From assembly GCA_037044905.1 (NCBI GenBank), contig JBAOKB010000173.1, positions 124,001-188,000 of the forward strand: 64,000 nucleotides of DNA, written 5' to 3'. Under the pieces are notes generated by a model, which saw only the letters and a list, made by a program, of their open reading frames with translations, ran no database searches and was not told where the DNA came from. The DNA is from Hortaea werneckii (taxonomy: Eukaryota; Ascomycota; Dothideomycetes; Mycosphaerellales; Teratosphaeriaceae). Shown here one piece after another: positions 1-9,973 of the stretch; position 1 is the stretch's first letter; each line of letters opens with the position of its first letter. Made by a program: the position numbers and the translations under genes.

Positions 1-1167
1 TCGACAGTTGCGACGGGCGGGAGGCAAGCAGAGTAAAACTTCACGGCTCGCTTACAGAAAAGATGTTCTTGACAAGGAGGTGCAGCAGGACTCCGGACAG
101 GGAGGCAGTCGTTGTTTCCCCGTTCGGATCTTCAGGGCCTGAATTGTAAGGGCATCCGTGCCTCGGCATGCAAAGCAGCTGCCGATCTAACCACCGGGGG
201 CCGCGGGCCACTGGGCTTTCTGCTGTCGTGGGAAGCAGACGACCACCTTGGCGGGCACAGGAGAGAAGGAGCTGGCGCTGAGGTTGCAACTAGAAGCACA
301 GGGTCCCAAGAGCTTTTGGCGCCCTTGGCACGTACTGATGGTCGTCTATCGGGGTCTTGGCATGGTCGACCGACCTGTCCCTATCCGTCAAGAGGTGGAC
401 AATGTCCCGGCCCGTAGCGCTTGGGCTTTCTTTGTCGTCTTCCATCGTTCAAGGTCTGTACCAACCTTGCCTTCCTGTGTGCTATCTGCGCAACCCGCGT
501 TTTGCCCGAGATAATATGCGCCGACAATGATTTTTTGCGCAAACCCTTTTCTATGCATGCCGCCGGGGCAAGAGTGCTGCCTGTGGCCAGGGGGTTCCCA
601 ACACGCCGCATACCCCGTGGAGTGGTATCTAATCATGGACAAGCGCAATTAGCAGAGTCTCTAGCGGGCAAGTATGGGACGTGGCACAGAAATGCACAGA
701 TGCTGAGTTTTGTTGGTAGACAGCGTCCGTGCTTGCGACAATGTAAATCCAGTTGAGCCTGGAATAGATGAACCATTTCGAACGTCGAGGATTACCGCAT
801 ATAGCTGCTCCATTGGATACTTCATCGTCTCCCGAAAGACTCCATGACCAATTGATGACCCCAAAGGACTTCCAGACGCTCCTCGCCTCTAGAGACGTGG
901 TCTCAACTCCCGCTAGAATCCTTCACGTCCTGACATCGTACCTAGCGCTCCTTCACTTTTACAAGACACGGAAATCTTGCTGCCTAGTCTCTTCATCAAG
1001 CGAAAAATGATGGGTGGAAGAAGCAGAAGTCGTTGCAGTCATCATTATTTCTCCATTAAACCATCTATCAGCTCAAGCTTTCCTAAATTGTTCCACGGCT
1101 ATCTTTCCCTTTTACTACAACAAGGACAATAATATTTCTTCTTTCTAGCTTCCACGAGTTCAAAAAT
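1..1167. other. No supported gene
   Basis: Several overlapping short open frames occur on both strands, but none shows a recognisable domain, a splice pattern or a family motif. The stretch is GC-richer up to about 750 than the sequence that follows. A pyrimidine-rich tract just before 1168 may be the promoter or leader of the next gene. Confidence 0.4.
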
Positions 1168-1830
1168 ATGAAGAGATCTAAAGAGATCAACGATCTTGAA
1201 CCATCGTACAGGGGCCGTTCGAATTCGCGTCAAGATGTGTTGATACTAGCTAAAGCCTGTCAACACGGAATGCTTACACAGCCCATTGAGCTAAGCTCGA
1301 TAAGATGGAACAGAGTAGTCGCCAAAAACGGCAGCGTCTTTATTCTGCAGAAGATAGGAGACCTAAACTCCTGGCGTGACGACCGAAAATGGCATTGCAT
1401 CCTGAATAAGGAAAGGAAGTTAACCATCTACGAAGAGTATCAGGCTCCTATAACGGCAGAGATAGAACACCTGGAGCCCGGGGGCAAGAGCGTATCGCCA
1501 CTTGCTAATAGACCGCTCTTAAAACTAAGCACGGAAGTCGTCCTTAGCCCAAAGCACCACTTTGTCGTCTTCTGGTACATGGACACGGTTGAGAAAGCGT
1601 CGAGCATGCCTATGACACCAAGCGAGGATCCCCTGTTCCAACATCTAGTTTGCAAGGAATCGTTCGCGCAGGCGCGTGTGGGTAGCACAAATGGTAAAGC
1701 ACAGATCAACCGCAGAATACTATGTTATATAATGCGCAACTCACATTGGCTTCGGAACACTGCGATATATCATATTACCACGCCGATGTTATACGCCGCG
1801 CCACATGCCCGCGGTACAGAGCATTCTTAG
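1168..1830 (+). CDS. Hypothetical protein, 220 aa
   Basis: I do not recognise this protein. The frame begins with an ATG after a pyrimidine-rich leader and has a balanced, charged composition (basic start, Trp-containing middle, mixed polar end) that looks coding. It has no signal peptide, membrane segment or known motif. A second frame, open from 1722 to 1958, overlaps its end and also looks coding, so the true gene may continue there through an intron or a frameshift near 1695-1720, where GGTAAAG could act as a donor. The gene stands alone in an AT-rich stretch and is probably lineage-specific. Confidence 0.35.
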   Translation: MKRSKEINDLEPSYRGRSNSRQDVLILAKACQHGMLTQPIELSSIRWNRVVAKNGSVFILQKIGDLNSWRDDRKWHCILNKERKLTIYEEYQAPITAEIEHLEPGGKSVSPLANRPLLKLSTEVVLSPKHHFVVFWYMDTVEKASSMPMTPSEDPLFQHLVCKESFAQARVGSTNGKAQINRRILCYIMRNSHWLRNTAIYHITTPMLYAAPHARGTEHS

Positions 1831-1958
1831 CCATTCCCTCCGAAAACATAGATTGGCGATGTTTGTATGCGTCGGCTAGAATGCTAATCGATCTTATCTC
1901 GCCACTGCCATTGTGCCGCCGTGCTACAACAAGTTGGGCGACAAAACAAGCAGTGTAA

Positions 1959-3987
1959 TGCGCTTTAAAGAAGCCGTGTTGGCTAACTCAAAGCAGCCGA
2001 TTGGCCGACACACGCCGAGCTCGTCTGAAACTGCAAAGCCCCGAGTATCTATAGTGGCTTGTTATGTATTTTAGCTCTGGCTCATCACTATTTCTAGATA
2101 ACCATACATTACAACTGCGTCGCTATTAGCAAGGCCAACAATTGAGTGATGGATAATCCAAAGCGAAGCTAGGCCTGTCTTCATTAGCGTACAGTCGAGA
2201 AGAAAAACGATCCAGTCTATACACTTCACTCCTGAGAGGTCAATCCCACACTACCACACACGTAGCGACTAACTTTTAAGGGATATGGCGCGTTTGTCTG
2301 TCTGTCCTTAGGACTTACCACTATTTCAGCAGCCTGTAGAAATGATGGTAGCCTCAAAGTAACAGACTATGCTTTCGATACAACAAGACAACGAAGCTTA
2401 GTAGTCTTTCGCTTCTTTCTGCGAGCATAATGAAGACGGGCGCTCTAACAACACCAGATGATGCATTCGATGGTAAAGCGATAGAAACATTTGAGGTTTT
2501 CGATTGGACAATGCTAGGGCGGAAGAAGTTCGATGGTGGGCGGCAGGTTTGTACAAAAGAGTTTCTTATCCTGCAAAAACCCATTGTTTCCTCTCTGTTC
2601 TCTAACTGATGACAACTGGATTAGCTAATTGAGCTCCAAAAGCGCGGAAAAGCAACTATAGAGAAGTCTGCAATTCGTGCAATTCGTGCAATTCGTGCAA
2701 TTCGTACAATTCGTGCAATTCGTGCAATTCGTGCAATTCGTGCAATTCGTGCAATTCGTGCAATTCGTAATATATTACGGGGAATAGCGACGAAAGACTT
2801 AGGCCGATTTGGGTAACGTAATAACTGTTCGGGTTCTAGGTTAAAAAGACCTTGGACTTTAGACAACATTCCACTTGTGTCTATCTTTACTACACCCCAA
2901 AGGAACCTTCCTCGCCGTGAGGGAACTCATCGATGGGAATACCTATTTACCAGGAGCGAAGTTCTTACCCATCTAGAAATGTCGCTACGATTACAAGCCA
3001 AAAACCTTGCGCCCGCCCTACAACTTTGCCCAAGGGAGAGTTGCTTCCTTCGCATCATTTGTTAGAGAGAGGCACGTTACGCACTTATTACAGGCCTATA
3101 AACGATCAAAGGATCCTGCCGTCACAGATTGAGAGTGTACTAAAAGCCACCTTTCGACCTTAGCATTCCTTGTAGCGCATTCCAGGGCCTGCTTCGACTA
3201 GTATGCGGTTCGTTAACCACATAATGCAATCTCATGCTAGGTATCGCAAAGCTAGCATCTTCTTAAGCGGCACTACTTTTGTTCGTCCTATCGGTACCTC
3301 CGTCGCTCCAACCCTAAAGGCTCATCGGTCTAGCTTACCTATGGCCGAAAGAGGGATGCTACATAAACGGAACACTCGCCTTGCCAGAGAAAAGGCGTCA
3401 TTCATTTAGTCAATGGCCTATCAATCACAAGTTTGCTTTTCACATTTCAATTTATCTCCATTCCGATGCGAACATCGAGCGGAATACATTACTAGGGATA
3501 GTAAGAAGTTTTTACAGCATGCTGTAGAATTTTATAATTGGAGTGATAAGGCTTACAAAGCCATGATTCCTAAGGAGCTCCGTCTGTGTTAGTTTCGCTT
3601 CTCGGCATCGAATTGAGCTAGTCGAGTTCTTACAAGAGACCTCTTTCAAACTTGCTCTGTCTGTGTTAATATTGTATAAAAAGTGCGCAAGTCTCCTATT
3701 GACGGTGAAGATCTTTGGCGTGCGCTTTAAAAAGCTTCATCTTACGAATTGAACGCTTTCTTAATAAATTCAAGGAGAACAGATAACAGCTAAGACGTAA
3801 GCATAAATGCGTAGTCAATATTGTTACGATTTATAATTAAATGCGGCGCAGCCTATTATTCCTTTTATTATAAGCGATTTTAGCTGCCGCTACGTATTAA
3901 GACTCCTTTCTTTCGACATGACCGCTAGTCTCACGTGTTATAGCTAGTCTAATTTGGTTCCTTTAAAGAATCTTTAGTGAACCTAGA
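1959..3987. other. AT-rich stretch without a clear gene
   Basis: It holds the 9-bp tandem repeat at 2669-2767. Short open frames at 2933-3163 and 3203-3409 (plus strand) read moderately well but match nothing I know and have no convincing splice connection. From about 3420 the sequence is AT-rich with frequent stops in all frames, as in decayed fungal repeat DNA. Confidence 0.4.
2669..2767 (+). repeat. 9-bp tandem repeat, 11 units
   Basis: Eleven head-to-tail copies of TGCAATTCG. One unit, near 2705, has TACAATTCG; the others are identical. As the period is a multiple of three, the minus strand reads through it as repeated Ile-Ala-Arg inside a short open frame (2621-2869). That frame has no other coding feature, so I treat it as a minisatellite and not a protein repeat. 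Confidence 0.9.
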
Positions 3988-4257
3988 ATGTCTAAAGTGG
4001 CTGAGGTTAACAGCAAGAATACGGACAAGCAAATGCCATCTAGCATTGGAACTTGTGCGTCGGAAACAGTCCCTACTACAAAACCGTCGGTGAACGAAAC
4101 AAAGCAAGAATACGAACCTCGGACAGTGGCTACCAATCTTCTACCAGAAACACTCCAGGGCCAGATATCTATGCGTTGGGATTTGAACCAATTTGAACCA
4201 ACAAGTCGTAAGCTAGACTCGCGAATCTCACTAAGACGTTTCGCTAAATATTGGTAG
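3988..4257 (+). CDS. Possible small protein, 89 aa
   Basis: A short ATG-started frame rich in Ser, Thr, Asn and charged residues, with no motif, signal peptide or membrane segment. Only the composition suggests coding, and the antisense strand is open over the same stretch. It lies in AT-rich DNA with no nearby recognisable gene. Confidence 0.18.
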   Translation: MSKVAEVNSKNTDKQMPSSIGTCASETVPTTKPSVNETKQEYEPRTVATNLLPETLQGQISMRWDLNQFEPTSRKLDSRISLRRFAKYW

Positions 4258-5481
4258 TGGCTAGGTGTGAAACGCAAAAGCGTCCATGGGATGACTGGGC
4301 TCTTCCTAACAATTGACCTAAAGTTGAAAATACCGACGACCAAAGACGCCACACTACACCGCAAGTGTCCTACAAGAGAGGCCTAGATCACCATCAGACG
4401 TTTAGCACTTATCCTACAAAGAGGCAGTGCACTGCCTTCCAGAGTGGTGACTTTCGTCAAAAGCTAGATTTACAATGTGCATCACGTCATGGCAGCCGAA
4501 TTCTTACACGGCTAGGACATCTCAGGCTCAGACATACGATGATTGTGCTATATGCGCAACGATTCCATGTTATCAAGCAGCAAGGGGACAGAGTCTGGGC
4601 AGAGGTGTCAAAATATCCATTGAGTTTCAGGGGTGATTCAACATTCCTGGTGTTCAAAAGTCTTAGTACCATGACGATGCAGCAGAAGAGTACTTCTTAC
4701 ACATAAATAGATCTACGTAACTCTTGGAATGAGAAGTAGATAAAATACAGCCTCGCAAGTGCACTAAAATTGAGATGTTCTAGTAGGACTTATACCTGCA
4801 AGCCAAGTCAAGGCGTGCACATATAGATGTGCCGCTCTTTTACCCCTATGGAAACGATAATCTAACGATAGTGCATGGCCGGCACTTAGCGATAGGATAA
4901 AGAGATTATTATCCCTTTAGACGATGACCAAGTCGCGTTATTAAATCATTCTAGCTTGGAATGAGTCTTAAGGCGTTAAGTAACCTGCACCAGCGTCTAC
5001 TTGCGGGTGCCAGCCCTAAATGTCGATGGCATTGCGAAGCATCGAGCAGATGACTATGCGTAAAAGATTCGAGTAATGTACATAACAGCCAAGTCTAGGA
5101 CAACTTTTAAAAATTCACATCGAATGCAGGATCGACTAGACTAGGACGTCTATTCGATAAGGGTGTGAAAGTCCGATGTTGATACCGATACGACCCATAG
5201 GATGAAGTTAAATGGGCAGGGCTAATTTTTTTTTTTTTTCTCTTAGTGATGACAACCTATAGTATGGGACAAATAAGTAAGATCGAACTGACCATAAGCA
5301 TGAATCAATAACGTTAATAAAGTCAAGAGCTCGTAACCGATGATGAGGCTTTGCAGGGACTTGTCTTTGCTATCGGTAGGCCGACTCATTTGCGACCAAA
5401 TTGTTTTGTGGAGATCGTTTGAGGGCTTCCTAAAACGTGAACGCTACTGGGGAGGGAGAGATCTTTATTCCTTCCGTCAAG
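4258..5481. other. AT-rich stretch without a clear gene
   Basis: Short frames at 4365-4706 and 5340-5534 lack support. A run of about 14 T lies near 5227-5240. I see no transposase, reverse transcriptase or terminal repeats. Confidence 0.4.
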
Positions 5482-5946
5482 ATGTCGAGTACCAAAGAGT
5501 TCGCGGTGCGGCCTCGTGGGTCTCAGCTGGATGAAATACCAACAGAACGTTTCGAAGCTGTTCAAGACTCCAATGGCCCATGGACATTGTCCGGGTGCCA
5601 GAGTGCCTTCCTAAGTCTCTCACCTGGGCTACTCTCGGAATCCAATCGACCAAGACTAGCCGATGATGTGTCTTCATTTGCGAGAGAGATACTCGAGGAA
5701 GAAATCCTTTCGCGAAAACCTCAGCAGAGCTCTGCATCGTGTCACGATAACGGCATAGAAGACGGAAAAGGCCTTTCAATCGGAGTACTGCCATCAACAC
5801 ACATGGACCAGGATGTCCTTGGTGACTCCGCCTTGTTCCCGAACATAGCAGACTTGATTCATCCAAGCGAGAGTCCTAATCAAGTGGATAACAAAACTGA
5901 GAACCACGCGCGAGGTCTACCAATAGACGAATTCCGGGCGAATTAG
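5482..5946 (+). CDS. Hypothetical protein, 154 aa
   Basis: I chose the ATG at 5482 (MSSTKEF...), because the longer frame opens only through a GTG at 5437. The protein is acidic and Ser-rich with clusters of Glu and Asp (EILEEEIL) and is predicted to be largely disordered. There is no signal peptide, membrane segment or known domain. The composition looks coding and distinct from the AT-rich surroundings. The function is unknown, and an upstream exon cannot be excluded. Confidence 0.33.
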   Translation: MSSTKEFAVRPRGSQLDEIPTERFEAVQDSNGPWTLSGCQSAFLSLSPGLLSESNRPRLADDVSSFAREILEEEILSRKPQQSSASCHDNGIEDGKGLSIGVLPSTHMDQDVLGDSALFPNIADLIHPSESPNQVDNKTENHARGLPIDEFRAN

Positions 5947-6760
5947 GGAATACACATCCGCTCTCGGGAAAATCTTCTTCCAAGCTCGGAAGATTAGAGC
6001 AGACCGAACAGATATGGCCTTCGGGGCGGATTGAATGACAGAGACTTTGAAAGATGGGATCACATTTATGCCTATACATCTTTCTTTGCTTTAGGCGCTC
6101 TATAGGTCACAGGGCTAGGTATAGTACGATGTACAATTCTCAGTACAAGGGAAGCAATCAAGTATAGAGGACAGTCTTCATGCGCAAAAGAACCCAAAAG
6201 TCTTTAAACTTAATAGCTTTTCGAGCTGTTCTATCGACGAGCTTTAGTAACTCGAACTACGCCGTACTACTTGTCCGGATGGTATATATAAACGCTCGAT
6301 TTCAACTACATGACACAAGAATATGTGTACTACAAGCCGATTAAGTTCGTTAAAGAACATATAGTATGCTGGTTTCATGCGCGCAAATTACCTAAGAATT
6401 AGCGATACATCGCTCGCTTTTGTATACTAAGCTTATACGACTCTAGAATATAGGCCTTATACACTAGAAGAAGTATTTGTAAAAGAATCCGTAGCTCTAA
6501 CTACTCTAAAGTCGTAGGTACGTTAATAGACTCAATTTCTCTTGTCCCGTATTGTCTTACTAGTATTTCTCTAGACATACTTTTCCCTATGCCGACTAGA
6601 GCTCTCTTGTAATATGCTAAGGTAACAACATAAGTTGCAACATAAGTTGCTTTCCGTAAACTTGTACTTATTACCTTATGGCATTTACCCTCCTACATAG
6701 TACAAATATCGAATAGCATCTCCGTCTCTTGGATAGTAGGGAAGTAGTTAAAAAAAAAGG
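5947..6760. other. AT-rich intergenic stretch
   Basis: No open frame of note. There is a TATATATAA-like block at 6282-6290, and an A-rich tract directly precedes the ATG at 6761, as is common in fungal leaders. Nothing else was seen. Confidence 0.5.
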
Positions 6761-7250
6761 ATGGCGCCAAACAAAGGACTCGTGAAGGTTATAGAGAAAC
6801 ATTATCAGTCCCCGAAAAGATCTCCACCTAAGGGATTCCATCTATACAAACTACCAAAAGGAACTACAGCAGAGGGTATTAAGGAAATGTTCCAGAGAAC
6901 TTTCCCGGATATGCGAGAGGGAGACCTCCAAGTTCAGACATTACGAGATGAGCGACCAGAAAACATTAACGTTAACGTACGTGTAAAGTACGGCTTGTAC
7001 CGACGAGTTCTACAGAATCGAAAGCGGCTTACGCTCGACCCTGTTAGCTATAAGCCTGTCGAGGTAAGAATTATTTAGCAACTTAGAAGGACAGAAGAAC
7101 ATGATACTAACGCGGGTACTACAGATTGTAAGTTTCCGGCCTAGATGGGAGAGACGTGGGAGGCAGCCTAGAAGACAAAGCTGTGCGAACGTTAAAGAGA
7201 CATTCTTAGAAGGAACTAGCGAGGAGCAGAAACAAGATGACGACAAATGA
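6761..7250 (+). CDS. Hypothetical basic protein, 142 aa, two exons
   Basis: Exons are 6761-7063 and 7125-7250. The 61-bp intron has donor GTAAGA, a perfect TACTAAC branch site and acceptor TACAG, and it joins the frames in phase 0, so this is one of the better supported small genes. Without splicing the frame would stop at 7078. The product is very basic, with a globular first part containing a KLPKGTTAEGIKEMFQ-like helix and a run of basic and aromatic residues, then an Arg-rich segment (RPRWERRGRQPRR) and an acidic, Gln-rich tail. I do not recognise the family. Nucleic-acid binding is only an inference from the charge. It lies in the AT-rich left arm beside another orphan gene at 7569. Confidence 0.55.
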
Positions 7251-7568
7251 AGGTGGATGCTTGTTGTTGTATACGTTGCAACTTACACTTGTATTAGACG
7301 CTAACAATGCACTTAACTTCCCCTTCGTTCTATTCCTATCGGTGGAAAGGACAGCTGTTCCTCGCTTCCTACCTACTTAACACTTTTACATGAGGCAAGA
7401 ATTGCCGCATTCCTTATCGTTGAAATTGGTACGCGTAATCGAATGTAAGCTCCTAGTTACGAAGACTGCTAGGATAAAATAAGCTAGACTAGAGATCGGA
7501 GTAGACGCCGCATGTATGCATCGTGCCATAAAGTCTAGGTCCCTATTGGTTGTTCTCCTAGGAACTTC

Positions 7569-8087
7569 ATGCAGGCTACTGCAGACATACTAGGCGAGAT
7601 ACACTCTTCCCGCGCGGCAGAAGCGGAGAACGTGGTACGTGCAGGGAGAGACAGACTAAAAAGGAGGTTCTACACCCAAAATATGCTACGACGAGATTAC
7701 CGCGACATGAGTCAAAGAAAGTATCTTTCCTGGAATGCTCCTTTCCCTAAACAACCATTCTACGCACCGGATTGTCCTATGTCGTCTAATGTAGCCGGTA
7801 CATCCTTCTATTTTTCCGAGGCTTTTCTAGCTAGCTTACTAACCAGTCAATTCTCTGTAGATCCAAGCTTTTGCAATGACAACCAAGGATGGCTAGACGA
7901 TCCGAACTATCCTCAGCAAGCGGCGCAATCAAAGCCTCACGATAGGATAATTGAGATTACTCAAGGCGTGGTGGAAGCGGTAACAAACACTCCATCGATT
8001 AGTCAGTATTCAGTTGTAGAATTTGTGTTTAAGTTTGACTCGAATGGGACAACGCAAACCAATGTACGATTAGAAGAAAAGCGATAA
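7569..8087 (+). CDS. Hypothetical protein, 172 aa
   Basis: An ATG-started frame with coding-like composition. It has a charged helical N-terminus rich in Arg, Ala and Glu, a Tyr/Pro/Phe-rich middle, and a C-terminal half with hydrophobic alternation (SVVEFVFKFDSN). No signal peptide, membrane span or known motif is visible. It lies 318 bp downstream of the two-exon gene at 6761 on the same strand, so the two may be related in origin, but I see no sequence similarity. Function unknown. Confidence 0.4.
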   Translation: MQATADILGEIHSSRAAEAENVVRAGRDRLKRRFYTQNMLRRDYRDMSQRKYLSWNAPFPKQPFYAPDCPMSSNVAGTSFYFSEAFLASLLTSQFSVDPSFCNDNQGWLDDPNYPQQAAQSKPHDRIIEITQGVVEAVTNTPSISQYSVVEFVFKFDSNGTTQTNVRLEEKR

Positions 8088-8696
8088 GAGAGGTTACGAA
8101 GGGTCATTGGGCATGTCCAATCTTGACCTATTTATCCGCAAAAGAGATGAGAATATGAAAATGGAGTCACTTACTGTAACAACTTGTAGCAGTTTGAGTT
8201 GGAATCTAACGGCTTGCGTAGACTGTGTCGATAAATCTATTAGCTAATTACTGTCTTCCCGAGGAATGCTTGTTGGTGCCACTAAGCGTCTGCTCTTCTG
8301 TTTACACCATTCAACAGCCGACGTCACTTGCTAGTTACATACATCTAACCGGTGTCGACCAAGTTTCAGGTCGAAAGCAAATCATGATTTTCTAATGCTG
8401 GATAAGAGTAGCTGCATGAGAGTAAGGCTTACAAGATTATGGCGCTTACGTGCCTTCTGGTCCCTAGGTCGTCTCTTGGGTTAAAGTGAAGTCAAAGAGA
8501 CTTACATCCATTGCTCAGGAAAACAGCTGCTTTCGCCCCCTTCTCAATTCTGCGAAAGGTCTTGGTTACCGGCCCGCGTTTGATGTAACGCTTCGGCTCA
8601 ACCATAGTTCGACATTACTCATAGTGCAGGACTTGCACAAACTGAATGCCACACGAAGCTCCAAGGTAGCCGCATCAACAAGAGACACGCGGAAAA

Positions 8697-9383
8697 ATGC
8701 CTCCAATTCCAAGACACGCGCGGCAAAGCGTCGTGGGAATGATACCGCTGACGAAGGGTGGTCTTGATGCCGACCTGGAATTGATAGACGACATCACAAA
8801 ATCCGTAAACACGGAGTTTCCAGAAGGGAAAGTTCTTGTACTACCAGACTTTGTCGTTGGCGCCAGGTGCGCACAATTGTTGCGTGGCACAGCTGTACAT
8901 CTTGGAGCACGGGACGTATCTGTTAGGGATTGCAAGGCGGAAAGTGGAATACCGGATGCTAAAACCCTCTCCGACGTAGGAGTGGAATTTGTTAACGTAT
9001 CTCATGACGACGACAAGATCATACAAAAGACAGAAGAGGTGATGAAAAATGGAATGAAACCTCTGATATGCAAGCCAGCATCAGTGGGACCAGGTCCTGC
9101 CTCTCAACTATACTCTCATGCGTTCGACAATGTTCGGAAACAAGTCGAGGCTGTATTGGGAACAAGCCCGCGCCCACAGGAGCTAGAAATACTATGCGAG
9201 GCTTTCTGCAAGCCGCATAATAAGGAATACGCTAAGAAGAACGATGTTGAGAACAAGGCTGAGAGCGATATTCGGCGAGTCATGACATGGCTAAAGCAGC
9301 AACAGTCGCTAGTCCACGGTGTGAATATCGAATGCGGCATATTACGGCGTATTCAAAGGGTGGGAGATCTCAAAATCGACTGA
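8697..9383 (+). CDS. Triosephosphate isomerase-like protein, probably non-catalytic
   Basis: The order of segments follows the TIM-barrel isomerase family. There is a first strand at about residues 11-15 (SVVGM), a strand and helix near 45-60, a GARDVS segment where TIM has GAQNVS, a VGVEFVNVSH segment ending in His103 where TIM has its catalytic GHSERR His, a KNGMKPLICKPA segment where TIM has NGLxPIxCIGE, and Glu168 in LCEAFCKP where TIM has the catalytic YEPVWAIG Glu. The N-terminal NxK catalytic motif is replaced (GMIPLT), the GHSERR arginines are gone, and the late GGSV phosphate loop is not recognisable. At 228 aa it is slightly shorter than a normal TIM (about 250). Known fungal TIM-like paralogues include sugar-phosphate isomerases of erythritol-type catabolism. 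This one looks like a binding or structural relic. The assignment rests on my recall of family motifs. Confidence 0.6.
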   Translation: MPPIPRHARQSVVGMIPLTKGGLDADLELIDDITKSVNTEFPEGKVLVLPDFVVGARCAQLLRGTAVHLGARDVSVRDCKAESGIPDAKTLSDVGVEFVNVSHDDDKIIQKTEEVMKNGMKPLICKPASVGPGPASQLYSHAFDNVRKQVEAVLGTSPRPQELEILCEAFCKPHNKEYAKKNDVENKAESDIRRVMTWLKQQQSLVHGVNIECGILRRIQRVGDLKID

Positions 9384-9973
9384 GGTGGCATCTAAATAGT
9401 TGACCTCACGGCCTTCATGGTAATGATAGCCAAGGCTTTTGAGCAGAGTGACATGATCGGTAGCATAGCGTAAAGGTTTCTACGTTTTACAATCCAAACA
9501 CACAGTGGAAGAAGAACTAGTTTCAAGGTCCACATTCGTCGTGCAGCCCACGCAACTCTGCGCGATTAGCTCAGAACATCCCATGAGACCTTCGCCCGGG
9601 AACAAGATGCGTACGTACACGCATTTTTCTTGCATCTTGTAGCGACAGGCCGAGCATTTTACGCTGAGCAGAAGGACAAGGGAGCTACAACGAAGCACAT
9701 CTGGAGCTAAGAGGCGCGCCTAACACATACAGGTAGAAAATCATTCTTGACGTCCATATCAAAAGCATATACCGACACTCCCCCCGTCACTAGTATTTGT
9801 AGTGTTGGGTTCTTGTTGTAACGACTATGCGCAACGGAAACGGCATCGAGCTTCCACACGTAGGGGTCCCATTGGCATATGGATCATGGCGTCAGGACAG
9901 AAGCTCGCCAATCTCCTCTGCGCCGGCCAACAGGATAGATCTGCCGCCACACTTGTCGCTATCATGAATTTAA
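9384..9973. other. Intergenic; short Cys-rich minus-strand frame
   Basis: The stretch separates the TIM-like gene from the 3' end of the C2H2 gene. A minus-strand frame at 9480-9698 carries three CxxC pairs (CSAC, CVGC, CLDC), which could be a zinc-ribbon exon, but I found no splice partners. Nothing else is supported. Confidence 0.35.

Noticed and set aside
2621..2869. Ile-Ala-Arg repeat protein
   Set aside because: The peptide repeat is only the translation of the 9-bp minisatellite; the flanks are not coding-like.
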